Part shown: positions 17,908-25,148 of the stretch, piece after piece
How positions within the stretch are numbered: the first letter of the stretch is position 1
How the letters are laid out: each line of letters begins with the position of its first letter
NCBI RefSeq assembly: GCF_014270065.1
Contig: NZ_JACNME010000002.1
Location: forward strand, 372,001-436,000
DNA from: Quadrisphaera sp. RL12-1S
Lineage (GTDB): Bacteria; Actinomycetota; Actinomycetes; Actinomycetales; Quadrisphaeraceae
Reading direction: 5' to 3'
Length of the DNA stretch: 64,000 nt
Program-made: the position numbers and the translations under genes
The notes under the pieces: model-generated
Told to the model about the DNA's origin: nothing
Seen by the model: the letters and a program-made list of their open reading frames with translations, nothing else
The model's database searches: none

Positions 17908-18546
17908 ATGCTGGACGGCGTGAGGAGCGCCGGGCCGGTGGGCACCGCCGAGCACCCCGGCGTCGCCGTGCTCACGCTGCCCAACGCCCTCTCGGCGCTG
18001 CGGGTGCTGCTGGTGCCCGTCTTCGCCGCGCTCATCCTGACCGGGCACGACCTGTGGGCGCTCGCGGTGCTCGCCGCCTCCGGGGCCAGCGACTGGCTGG
18101 ACGGCCGCCTGGCCCGCCGCTGGCAGCAGGTCACCCGCCTCGGGCAGGTGCTGGACCCGGCGGCGGACCGGCTCTTCATCCTCGCGGCGCTGCTGGGCAT
18201 GGCCCTGCGCGACCTCGTGCCGTGGTGGCTGGTGGCGGTCGTGGTGGGGCGGGACCTGCTCCTGCTCGCCCTGGGGCCGCCGCTGGCCCGGATGGGCCAC
18301 GGCCCGCTGCCCGTCAGCGACCTCGGCAAGGCCGCCACCTTCGCGCTGCTGTACGCCTTCCCGCTGATCCTGCTGTCCTCGGTGGGCGGCCCGGTCGGCG
18401 CGGTGGCCCGCCCGCTCGGCTGGGCGTTCGCCCTCTGGGGGGCCTGCCTGTACTGGTGGGCCGGTCTGCGCTACGCCGCCCAGGTCCGCGCGCTGCTGCG
18501 CGCCCGCGACGCGCAGCGGGCGGCCAGCCCCGGAGCCGCCTCGTGA
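17908..18546 (+). CDS. CDP-alcohol phosphatidyltransferase (PgsA2-like)
   Basis: A membrane enzyme that transfers a phosphatidyl group from CDP-diacylglycerol to an alcohol. The family signature DG-x2-AR-x8-G-x3-D-x3-D is intact in DWLDGRLARR followed by GQVLDPAADR, and five to six hydrophobic segments are visible. It occupies the position of PgsA2 (Rv1822) at the head of the Rv1822-Rv1830 block. Phosphatidylglycerol phosphate or cardiolipin synthesis is possible, but the acceptor is not determined by sequence. The start may be the ATG at 17908 or the GTG at 17920. The next gene overlaps its stop. Confidence 0.9.
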   Translation: MLDGVRSAGPVGTAEHPGVAVLTLPNALSALRVLLVPVFAALILTGHDLWALAVLAASGASDWLDGRLARRWQQVTRLGQVLDPAADRLFILAALLGMALRDLVPWWLVAVVVGRDLLLLALGPPLARMGHGPLPVSDLGKAATFALLYAFPLILLSSVGGPVGAVARPLGWAFALWGACLYWWAGLRYAAQVRALLRARDAQRAASPGAAS

Positions 18547-19502
18547 GCGCGCCCACCCGTCCGCGCCGACCCGACGCGTCCATGACGCTGCTGGTCGAGG
18601 TGCTGGAGCGACCGCTGGACCCCGGCTACGCGGCTGCCGCCGAGCGCCGTCGCGCCGAGGCCGCCGCCGCTCCCGGTGGGCAGCTCCCCGCACCCCGGAC
18701 GCGCCGCCGCCGCGCTCTCACCGCGCTGCTGGCCGCCGTCACCGGGCTGGTGGTCACCGGCGCCGTCCTGGCGCTGCAGGCGCCGTCCAACCCCTCCGAC
18801 CGCTCCCAGCTGGTCGCCGACATCCAGCGGCGCACCACCGAGGCGGACGCCCTCGCCGTCCGCGCCTCCCAGCTGCGCGCCCAGGTCCAGTCCGAGCAGG
18901 AGGCCGTGCTCGGCGGGGAGCCCGGCGCCCCCGCCGCCGACGACGGCGTGCTGGTGGCCTCCGGCACCACCGAGGTCCGGGGCCCGGGGCTGGTGGTCAC
19001 CCTCACCGACGGCCGCGGCGCCGCGCAGGGCCAGACCGACCCCCGCGACGTCGACCCGGCCGCGGACGCCCGCGTGCAGGACGGTGACCTGCAGCGCGTG
19101 GCCAACGGCCTGTGGAGCTCGGGCGCGGAGGCGGTGGCCGTCAACGGCCAGCGGCTCACCGCCGCCACCGCCATCCGCAGCGCCGGCGGTGCGGTGCTGG
19201 TGAACTTCCGGCCGCTGTCGCCGCCGTACCGCGTGGAGGCGATCGGGTCACCCAACGCGCTCGCCGCGTCGTTCGCGCTGACGCCCGCCGCGCGCTGGCT
19301 GCAGGCCCTCCAGGACCAGTACGGCATCGGCGTGCAGGTCAGCACCTCCGACGGGCTGGACCTGCCCGCGCTCGACGCGCAGCGCCTCTACAGTGCTCGC
19401 GTCCCCTCGAGCACCTCGAGCCCCTCCAGCACCGCCACGGGCTCGCGCCCGGCCAGCACCGCGCCCTCAGCCGCCCCTGAGCAGCAGGAGTCCTCACCGT
19501 GA
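18543..19502 (+). CDS. DUF881 membrane-anchored protein (first copy)
   Basis: A single-pass envelope protein of unknown function, 319 residues. A basic stretch (RTRRRRALTALL) precedes one transmembrane helix at about residues 58-80, then a coiled-coil-like segment and the extracytoplasmic DUF881 domain with LWSSGAEAVAVNGQRLTAATAIRSAGGAVLVNFRPLSPPY. The C-terminus is Ser/Thr/Pro-rich. The GTG overlaps the previous stop by 4 bases. It corresponds to Rv1823. With the small basic protein and a second DUF881 it forms a conserved triplet. Confidence 0.92.
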   Translation: MSAPTRPRRPDASMTLLVEVLERPLDPGYAAAAERRRAEAAAAPGGQLPAPRTRRRRALTALLAAVTGLVVTGAVLALQAPSNPSDRSQLVADIQRRTTEADALAVRASQLRAQVQSEQEAVLGGEPGAPAADDGVLVASGTTEVRGPGLVVTLTDGRGAAQGQTDPRDVDPAADARVQDGDLQRVANGLWSSGAEAVAVNGQRLTAATAIRSAGGAVLVNFRPLSPPYRVEAIGSPNALAASFALTPAARWLQALQDQYGIGVQVSTSDGLDLPALDAQRLYSARVPSSTSSPSSTATGSRPASTAPSAAPEQQESSP

Positions 19503-19509
19503 TCGCCCC

Positions 19510-19842
19510 GTGATCGCCGCCCTCGGCCTCGTCGTCGGCATCGTGCTGGGCCTCGTCCTGGACCCCACCGTGCCGGCCTGGCTGCAGCCCTACCTGCCGA
19601 TCGCCGTGGTGGCCGCCCTGGACGCCGTCTTCGGCGGCTTCCGCGCCGCCCTCGACGGGCTCTTCGACGACCGCGTCTTCGTGGTCTCGTTCCTGTCCAA
19701 CGTGGTGGTGGCGGCGCTGATCGTCTACCTCGGCGACCAGCTGGGCGTGGGCAGCCAGCTGTCCACCGGCGTCATCGTGGTGCTGGGCATCCGGATCTTC
19801 TCCAACGTCGCCTCCATCCGGCGGCACCTGTTCAAGGCATGA
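19510..19842 (+). CDS. sbp: small basic family protein (DUF1290)
   Basis: A 110-residue integral membrane protein with three hydrophobic helices: GLVVGIVLGLVLDPTVP, YLPIAVVAALDAVFGGFRA and SFLSNVVVAALIVYLGD, ending TGVIVVLGIRIFSNVASIRRHLFKA. This is the complete small basic protein family pattern. It is found next to cell-division genes in many Gram-positives and between two DUF881 genes in actinobacteria (Rv1824). The GTG at 19510 gives the standard length; the longer frame overlaps the upstream coding sequence. Its stop overlaps the ATG of the second DUF881 gene. Confidence 0.95.
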   Translation: MIAALGLVVGIVLGLVLDPTVPAWLQPYLPIAVVAALDAVFGGFRAALDGLFDDRVFVVSFLSNVVVAALIVYLGDQLGVGSQLSTGVIVVLGIRIFSNVASIRRHLFKA

Positions 19843-20903
19843 GCACGCCCGGCAGCACGTCCAGCAGCACCCCGGACCCGGCGCCCGAGCCGGACCGGAC
19901 GGGTGAGCCCGCAGCGCCCGGCCCCGGGCAGCTGGCCCTGGACCTGCCGCCCTCGGCGGACCAGCTCCTCCTCGACCTGCCCGCCGATGACGACCAGCAC
20001 GCCCCGCAGGGACCGCAGGACGACGACGAGCGCCGCAGCGAGCCGCCGGCCTCGGTCCCCGAGCCCGCTGCGACCCCGGAAGCCGCTGCGACCCCGGAAG
20101 CCGCTGCGACCCCGGAAGCCGCCGCCGCTCCCGTGGCCGCTGCAGAGGGGGCGAGGCCCCGTCCCCGCCGGGGCCTGCGCCACGCCCTCGCCCCGCGCGC
20201 CACCCGCGGTCAGCTGGTGGTGGGCGTGCTCTGCCTGCTCCTCGGCCTCGCGGCAGCCGTCCAGGTGCAGCAGCGCACCGGCGCCGACCTGGCGGCGCTC
20301 CCGCAGCCGGAGCTGCTGGGCCTGCTCGACGACGCGACGGACCGCTCCGAGCGCCTCCAGCGCGAGATCAGCGACCTCGAGAGCTCCCAGCAGGAGCTGC
20401 GGGCCAGCGGTGACCAGCGCGCCGCGGCGCGCGAGCTCGCGCAGCAGCGCGTGGACACCCTGGGCATCCTCGCGGGCACCCTGCCCGCCACCGGCCCGGG
20501 GATCCGGCTCACCGTGCAGGTGCCCAACGGCTCGACCCCGAGCGCGGCCACGCTGCTGCTGGGCGCGGTGCAGGAGCTGCGGGACGCCGGCGCCGAGGCG
20601 ATCCAGATCGGCGACGCCCGCGTCATCGCCAGCACCGCCTTCACCGACGGCGCCGACGGGTCGGTCTCCGTGGGCACCTCGGGCTCGCAGGTGCAGGTCA
20701 GGGCCCCGTTCACCGTGCTCGCCATCGGCGGCTCCCAGACCCTGGCCAGCGCCATGGAGTTCCCCGACGGGGTGGGGCCGACGGTCCGCCGGGTCGGCGG
20801 GTCGATCTCCGTGGAGCAGCTCGACAGGGTGGACGTGACGGCGTTGCAGGCCGCGGGCGCGCCTGCGTACGCTCGCCCGGTCGCCCCCAGCGGCACGGGC
20901 TGA
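19839..20903 (+). CDS. DUF881 membrane-anchored protein (second copy)
   Basis: A second DUF881 protein, equivalent to Rv1825, 354 residues. The first 110 residues are acidic, Pro/Ala-rich and probably cytoplasmic and disordered. They contain three perfect AATPEA repeats encoded at 20067-20120. A transmembrane helix follows (QLVVGVLCLLLGLAAAVQVQ), then a heptad-rich segment (ERLQREISDLESSQQELR) and the DUF881 domain with AVQELRDAGAEAIQIGDARVIASTAF. The ATG overlaps the sbp stop (ATGA). Confidence 0.92.
   Translation: MSTPGSTSSSTPDPAPEPDRTGEPAAPGPGQLALDLPPSADQLLLDLPADDDQHAPQGPQDDDERRSEPPASVPEPAATPEAAATPEAAATPEAAAAPVAAAEGARPRPRRGLRHALAPRATRGQLVVGVLCLLLGLAAAVQVQQRTGADLAALPQPELLGLLDDATDRSERLQREISDLESSQQELRASGDQRAAARELAQQRVDTLGILAGTLPATGPGIRLTVQVPNGSTPSAATLLLGAVQELRDAGAEAIQIGDARVIASTAFTDGADGSVSVGTSGSQVQVRAPFTVLAIGGSQTLASAMEFPDGVGPTVRRVGGSISVEQLDRVDVTALQAAGAPAYARPVAPSGTG
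20067..20120 (+). repeat. three perfect 18-bp tandem repeats in the DUF881 gene
   Basis: The unit GCTGCGACCCCGGAAGCC is repeated three times without change and encodes AATPEA. Perfect identity implies recent slippage; copy number may vary between strains. Confidence 0.9.
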
Positions 20904-20975
20904 CCCGCCCGGCCGCCGTCGTCGTCCCCCCCTCGCCCGCCCTGCAGCCCCGCCTGCTCCCCGTCTGGAGGCCCC

Positions 20976-21365
20976 ATGTCCGACGTCGAGGTCCCCGAGG
21001 AGCTGCGCTACACCGCCGAGCACGAGTGGGTGGCCACCGCGGACGGCGGGGTCGTGAGGATCGGCATCACCGCCTACGCGCAGGGCGAGCTGGGCGACAT
21101 CGTCTACGTCTCCCTGCCGGCGGTGGGCGACCGCGTGGAGGCCGGTGCCTCCTGCGGCGAGCTGGAGTCCACCAAGAGCGTCAGCGACCTGTACGCCCCG
21201 GTGACCGGCGAGGTCACCGCCCGCAACGACAGCCTGGACGGCAGCCCGGAGCTGGTGAACTCCGACCCGTACGGGGAGGGGTGGGTGCTGGAGGTCCGCC
21301 TGGACGACCCCGCCACCGTCGAGGGCCTCCTGGACGCCGCGGGCTACCGGGACCACATCTCGTGA
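20976..21365 (+). CDS. gcvH: glycine cleavage system H protein
   Basis: The lipoyl carrier of the glycine cleavage complex, shuttling the aminomethyl group between the P, T and L proteins. The hybrid-motif lipoyl domain is complete: YTAEHEWV near the N-terminus, GELGDIVYVSLPAVGD, and the lipoylated Lys67 in ELESTKSVSDLYAPV. At 129 residues it has the normal length. The ATG follows GGAGG with a five-base spacer. Other gcv genes are absent; the same isolated position before garA is seen in mycobacteria (Rv1826). Confidence 0.97.
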   Translation: MSDVEVPEELRYTAEHEWVATADGGVVRIGITAYAQGELGDIVYVSLPAVGDRVEAGASCGELESTKSVSDLYAPVTGEVTARNDSLDGSPELVNSDPYGEGWVLEVRLDDPATVEGLLDAAGYRDHIS

Positions 21366-21420
21366 TCCAGCGGCCCGGGCGCGGGTGCGGCGGCCCTGCC
21401 GGCGCCACGGGCGCGGCGGC

Positions 21421-21426
21421 TAGGGT
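21421..21426 (+). promoter_or_regulatory. -10 box of leaderless garA
   Basis: TAGGGT is six bases before the GTG at 21433, with no ribosome-binding site. Confidence 0.55.
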
Positions 21427-21432
21427 GGCCCC

Positions 21433-21882
21433 GTGAGCGAGCGCGAGGAGCCGGGCAGGCGGGGCGGTTCGGACACGACGATGTCCTTCCCGGCCATCTC
21501 GGTGCCGGAGGTCGAGACCTCGTCCGACACGCCCCCGGGGCTGACGTCGGACCAGCAGCGCGCCGTCGACGCCCTGCCCGAGGGCTGCGCGCTGCTCGTC
21601 GTGCAGCGGGGTCCCAACGCCGGGGCCCGCTTCCTCCTCGACGACGACCGCACCACCGCTGGGCGCCAGCCCAGCAGCGACATCTTCCTCGACGACGTCA
21701 CCGTCTCCCGCAAGCACGCCGAGTTCGTGCGCGACGGCCAGCGCTTCCGGGTGCGCGACGTCGGCAGCCTCAACGGCACCTACGTCAACCGCGACCGCGT
21801 CGACGACGTCGTGCTCACCAACGGTGACGAGGTGCAGATCGGCAAGTACCGCCTGACGTTCCACTCCTTCCGCGCGCGGTGA
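21433..21882 (+). CDS. garA: FHA-domain protein GarA/OdhI-like
   Basis: A phosphothreonine-binding regulator. In mycobacteria and corynebacteria it controls 2-oxoglutarate dehydrogenase and glutamate dehydrogenase according to its phosphorylation by Ser/Thr kinases. The FHA domain (about residues 50-149) has the conserved AGRQPSSDIFLDDVTVSRKHAEF and DVGSLNGTYVNRDRV. The N-terminal tail keeps a Thr-rich acidic segment (VETSSDTP) resembling the ETTS phospho-site of GarA. Position and size (149 residues) match Rv1827. The start is supported by the TAGGGT box; the next gene overlaps its stop. Confidence 0.93.
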   Translation: MSEREEPGRRGGSDTTMSFPAISVPEVETSSDTPPGLTSDQQRAVDALPEGCALLVVQRGPNAGARFLLDDDRTTAGRQPSSDIFLDDVTVSRKHAEFVRDGQRFRVRDVGSLNGTYVNRDRVDDVVLTNGDEVQIGKYRLTFHSFRAR

Positions 21883-22781
21883 GCGAGCGGGCCGCGTCCC
21901 CCGCCCGCCGCGCGCCGCAGGTGCCCCCCGCACCGGCCGAGCAGGAGCCGCTGCTCACCATCGGCGAGCTGCTGGCCCGCTTGGCGCCGGAGTTCGCCGA
22001 CGTCACCCACTCCAAGGTCCGCTTCCTCGAGGACCGCGGGCTGGTCTCCCCGCAGCGCACCCCGAGCGGCTACCGCAAGTTCACCACCGCGGACGTCGAG
22101 CGCCTGCGGACGGTGCTGCGGCTGCAGCGGGACCAGTACATGCCGCTGCGCGTCATCCGGGAGCACCTCGCAGCCCTCGACGCCGACCCTGGGGCCGGCA
22201 CTGCTGCCTCCGCTGCTCCCGCCACGGCAGCCGAGCCCGCAGCCGAGCCGGCAGTCGAGCCGGCAGTCGAGCCTGCTGACCAGCCCGCGGTCGAGCCCCC
22301 TGCCGGAGCGGTGACCGACCCCGCCGCGCGGTCCGCCGTCCCGGCGTCCCCGCCGGCTCCGGCCCCCGCGGGGGTGCACCGCCTCGAGCGCGGTCCTGTC
22401 GACCGCGCGCAGGTGCTCGAGCAGGCCCGCGGCTCCGCCGCCCTGCTGGAGGCCCTGGAGGACCACGGGCTGCTGCCGCGCGAGCGCGCCGGGCTCTACC
22501 CGCGCTCCGCGCTGGACCTGGTCCGCGCGGCCGGGGTGCTCGCCGACCACGGCATCGAGCCGCGGCACCTGCGGGCCCTGCGCACCGCGGTGGGCGCTGA
22601 GGCGACCCTCGTCGAGCAGGTGGTGGGGCCGCTGCGCCGGGCCCGCCCGGGGGAGCGGCCCGAGCGCGCCGACGAGCGCGCCGAGGACGCCGAGCGGGTC
22701 GCGCTGGAGCTGGTCGCGTCCCTGCTGTCCGTGCACGCCGCGGCCCTGGGATGCGCCCTGGACGAGGTCGGCCCGGTCTGA
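21879..22781 (+). CDS. ftsR: MerR-family regulator FtsR-like
   Basis: A transcription factor equivalent to Rv1828, called FtsR in corynebacteria, where it activates ftsZ. An N-terminal MerR winged helix is clear: LLTIGELLARLAPEFADVTHSKVRFLEDRGLVSPQRTPSGYRKF. Residues about 105-165 are a low-complexity Ala/Pro/Glu linker (repeats of AEPAVEPAV). A helical effector domain follows (LEQARGSAALLEALEDHGLLP), and the C-terminus is acidic. The GTG overlaps the garA stop by 4 bases. Confidence 0.9.
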   Translation: MSERAASPARRAPQVPPAPAEQEPLLTIGELLARLAPEFADVTHSKVRFLEDRGLVSPQRTPSGYRKFTTADVERLRTVLRLQRDQYMPLRVIREHLAALDADPGAGTAASAAPATAAEPAAEPAVEPAVEPADQPAVEPPAGAVTDPAARSAVPASPPAPAPAGVHRLERGPVDRAQVLEQARGSAALLEALEDHGLLPRERAGLYPRSALDLVRAAGVLADHGIEPRHLRALRTAVGAEATLVEQVVGPLRRARPGERPERADERAEDAERVALELVASLLSVHAAALGCALDEVGPV

Positions 22782-22812
22782 GCCCACCGGTGGACGGCGG
22801 CGGCCTCGGCGT

Positions 22813-22818
22813 TACGGT
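22813..22818 (+). promoter_or_regulatory. -10 box of the DUF151 gene
   Basis: TACGGT lies six bases before the GTG at 22825, another leaderless arrangement. Confidence 0.5.
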
Positions 22819-22824
22819 GGTCGG

Positions 22825-23343
22825 GTGCGCGAGCTCGACGTCGTGGGGGTCAGGGTGGAGATGCCCTCGAACAACCCCATCGTGCTGCTGCGGGAGCGCG
22901 AGGGCGACCGCATGCTCCCGATCTGGATCGGCGCCCCCGAGGCGAGCGCCATCGCGTTCGCCCAGCAGGGCGTGGTCCCCCCGCGCCCCCTCACCCACGA
23001 CCTCCTCAAGGACGTCCTGGCGGCGGTCGGGCGGACGCTGGTGGAGGTGCGCATCGTCACGGTGGTGGACGGCATCTACCACGCCGAGCTCGTCCTCGAC
23101 GGCGGAACGACCGTGAGCGCCCGCTCCTCGGACGCCATCGCGCTGGCGCTGCGCACCGGCTCGCCCATCCTCGGCGCCGAGGAGGTGCTCTCCTCGGCGA
23201 GCGTCCCGGTCCCCGACCAGGACGAGGACGAGGTGGAGAAGTTCCGCGAGTTCCTCGACCACGTCAGTGCCGAGGACTTCGAGGGTGACCCGCCCAGCGA
23301 GCCCGGTGACGACACGCCGGGCCGCGACACGCCGGAGCGCTGA
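22825..23343 (+). CDS. bifunctional nuclease family protein (DUF151)
   Basis: A 172-residue protein of the DUF151 family, equivalent to Rv1829. Plant and bacterial relatives have been described as bifunctional nucleases, but the role of the actinobacterial proteins is not established. Characteristic blocks are VVGVRVEMPSNNPIVLLRE, LPIWIGAPEASAIAFAQQG, RPLTHDLLKDVL and SARSSDAIALALRTGSPI. The last about 45 residues are an acidic tail. It has its own promoter between the two MerR genes. Confidence 0.92.
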   Translation: MRELDVVGVRVEMPSNNPIVLLREREGDRMLPIWIGAPEASAIAFAQQGVVPPRPLTHDLLKDVLAAVGRTLVEVRIVTVVDGIYHAELVLDGGTTVSARSSDAIALALRTGSPILGAEEVLSSASVPVPDQDEDEVEKFREFLDHVSAEDFEGDPPSEPGDDTPGRDTPER

Positions 23344-23355
23344 GCCTCTCCTTCG

Positions 23356-23384
23356 TTGACGGGGCGCCTGCCCGGCCCTACCGT
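23356..23384 (+). promoter_or_regulatory. SigA-type promoter of the MerR gene
   Basis: TTGACG (23356-23361) and TACCGT (23379-23384) are separated by a 17-base spacer, the best housekeeping-like promoter in the window. It leaves a leader of about 90 bases before the GTG at 23483. Confidence 0.7.
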
Positions 23385-23482
23385 CATGAGGACGCCCTGC
23401 ACCGGAGCTGCCGGCGGTCCGTGACTCGCCTCGAGCCGCGGTCCCGCGCCGGCCCGGTGCCGGCGCACGACAGGAGGACCGC

Positions 23483-24052
23483 GTGAGGGGCACGGGAGAC
23501 GGCGGGAGCGGTCGCACCGCAGCTGCGCAGAGCCTGCTCTTCACCGACGCGCTGCCGGCGCTCGACCGTGAGGCCGGCTACCGCGGGCCCACGGCGTGCA
23601 AGGCGGCCGGCATCACCTACCGCCAGCTCGACTACTGGGCCCGCACCGGCCTGGTGGAGCCGAGCGTGCGCCCGGCCAGCGGGTCCGGCACGCAGCGCCT
23701 GTACGGCTTCCGCGACATCCTCGTGCTCAAGGTGGTCAAGCGCCTGCTCGACACCGGCGTCTCGCTGCAGCAGATCCGCTCGGCCGTCGGGCACCTGCAC
23801 GAGCGCGAGGTCGAGGACCTGGCCCAGATCACCCTCATGAGCGACGGCGCCAGCGTCTACGAGTGCACCTCCGCCGAGGAGGTCGTCGACCTCGTGCAGG
23901 GCGGCCAGGGCGTGTTCGGCATCGCCGTCGGGCGGGTCTGGCGCGAGGTCGAGGCCTCGCTGGCCACCCTGCCGAGCGAGAAGGTCGACGGCGGCTCCTC
24001 GGCCACCGACGAGCTCGCGGCGCGCCGCGCCGCCCGCCGCACCGCCGGCTGA
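23483..24052 (+). CDS. MerR-family regulator (Rv1830-like)
   Basis: A second MerR-type regulator, 189 residues, closing the conserved block as in Rv1830. The winged helix reads AGYRGPTACKAAGITYRQLDYWARTGLVEPSVRPASGSGTQRLYGF, followed by VKRLLDTGVSLQQIRSAVGHL. The rest is the conserved domain QITLMSDGASVYECTSAEEVVDLVQGGQGVFGIAVGRVW, specific to this actinobacterial family. The GTG has AGGAGG five bases upstream. A convergent kinase-like gene ends 3 bases beyond its stop. Confidence 0.93.
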   Translation: MRGTGDGGSGRTAAAQSLLFTDALPALDREAGYRGPTACKAAGITYRQLDYWARTGLVEPSVRPASGSGTQRLYGFRDILVLKVVKRLLDTGVSLQQIRSAVGHLHEREVEDLAQITLMSDGASVYECTSAEEVVDLVQGGQGVFGIAVGRVWREVEASLATLPSEKVDGGSSATDELAARRAARRTAG

Positions 24053-24055
24053 GTG

Positions 24056-25120
24056 TCAGCCCGCCAGCCGCTCGGCGACGGCGAGGACGTGCCGCACGTC
24101 CTCGGGCGCCGGCGTGTCGGCGTCGTGTCCGCTGAGGGACCACACGGCGGACAGCACCGCCTGCACGAGGGCCCAGCCGCGCACCCTGTCGGCGGGCAGC
24201 TGCGCCGCCTGCGCCAGCCGCTCGCACCGCACCGCCGCCCGCCCGGCTGCCAGCCCTCCCAGGTCGAACGGGTTGTACACCGCGGCGGCGACCTCGTAGG
24301 CGGGCTCACCGACCACGCCGTGCGGGTCGATGACCACCCAGCGGTCCGCGCCGTCCCCGTCGCCGTCCCCGTCGCCGTCCCCGTCGCTCAGGACGTTGCC
24401 GTGGTGGAGGTCGCCGTGCAGCAGCGCGTCGGGCTGGCCCTGCTCGGCTGCTGACGCGAGGAGCTGCCGGCCCTGCGCCGCGGCCCGCTCGACCAGGCCG
24501 GCCGGCAGCAGCAGCCGGTGCCGCGGGTCGCGGTGCTCGGCGACGGCGAAGAGCTCGCGCAGGTGTCCGTCCACGGACGCCAGGGCGGCGCGGCCGGCGG
24601 GGTCGGCGCGCTCGTCGTCGTCCTGGGGGGTGGGGGCGGGACGGCGCACGGCGAGGGCAGCGCTCCCCAGGACGTCGCAGGCGGCGTCGTCGGCGGCCGC
24701 GAACCTCGCCGTGCCCGCGGCGGCGAGCAGCCTGTCGGCCAGCGGCTCCCCGGGCCGGACGAGCTCGAGGAGCTGGGCGCCAGCGGCGGGGTCGGCGTCC
24801 AGGAGGCGCACCGCGCGCGCACCGGCGGCCGCGTCCTGCGGGGACCGCGCGGTGCGGCGCAGCCATTGCGCCTCGGCGAGCGGCTGCGGGGCCCCCGGCA
24901 CCGCCAGCTTGAGCACGCAGCCCTGCCCGTCCTCGCGCTCGCCCCGTCCGACCCAGTGGATGCTCGCCGGCAGCTCGGTCAAGGGACCCAGGCGCCAGTG
25001 GCGCCGCCAGCGGGCGACGACGGCCGGCAGGTCGTCCACCCACGCCGCGGCGCGGGCGAGGTGCTCGGGGCCCGCCTCGGCGGCGGCGGCGAGGACGCGC
25101 TGCGAGAAGGCCCGTTCCAC
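24056..25120 (-). CDS. aminoglycoside/hydroxyurea-type phosphotransferase
   Basis: A kinase-like protein of the streptomycin 6-kinase/hydroxyurea phosphotransferase family, which phosphorylates small-molecule antibiotics; the substrate here is unknown. The catalytic loop LLHGDLHHGNVL and the metal-binding VVIDPHGVVGEPAYEVAAAVYNP are intact. Between them is a GDGDGDGDGD run from a 12-bp repeat. The GTG at 25120 gives 354 residues beginning MERAFSQRVL; the frame remains open into sbcC, but those extra residues are shadow sequence. It lies 28 bases after sbcC and may be co-transcribed with sbcDC. Confidence 0.85.
   Translation of the reverse strand: MERAFSQRVLAAAAEAGPEHLARAAAWVDDLPAVVARWRRHWRLGPLTELPASIHWVGRGEREDGQGCVLKLAVPGAPQPLAEAQWLRRTARSPQDAAAGARAVRLLDADPAAGAQLLELVRPGEPLADRLLAAAGTARFAAADDAACDVLGSAALAVRRPAPTPQDDDERADPAGRAALASVDGHLRELFAVAEHRDPRHRLLLPAGLVERAAAQGRQLLASAAEQGQPDALLHGDLHHGNVLSDGDGDGDGDGDGADRWVVIDPHGVVGEPAYEVAAAVYNPFDLGGLAAGRAAVRCERLAQAAQLPADRVRGWALVQAVLSAVWSLSGHDADTPAPEDVRHVLAVAERLAG
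24351..24386. repeat. three 12-bp repeats in the phosphotransferase gene
   Basis: The unit CCGTCCCCGTCG is repeated three times exactly, encoding the Gly-Asp run between the catalytic loop and the metal-binding motif of the kinase. Confidence 0.85.
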
Positions 25121-25148
25121 GGGCCCACCGTGCCAGGCGGGTCGCGCC

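Noticed and set aside
20904-20975. Glycine riboswitch before gcvH
   Set aside because: The leader is only about 70 bases, mostly C-rich, with no paired glycine aptamer elements.
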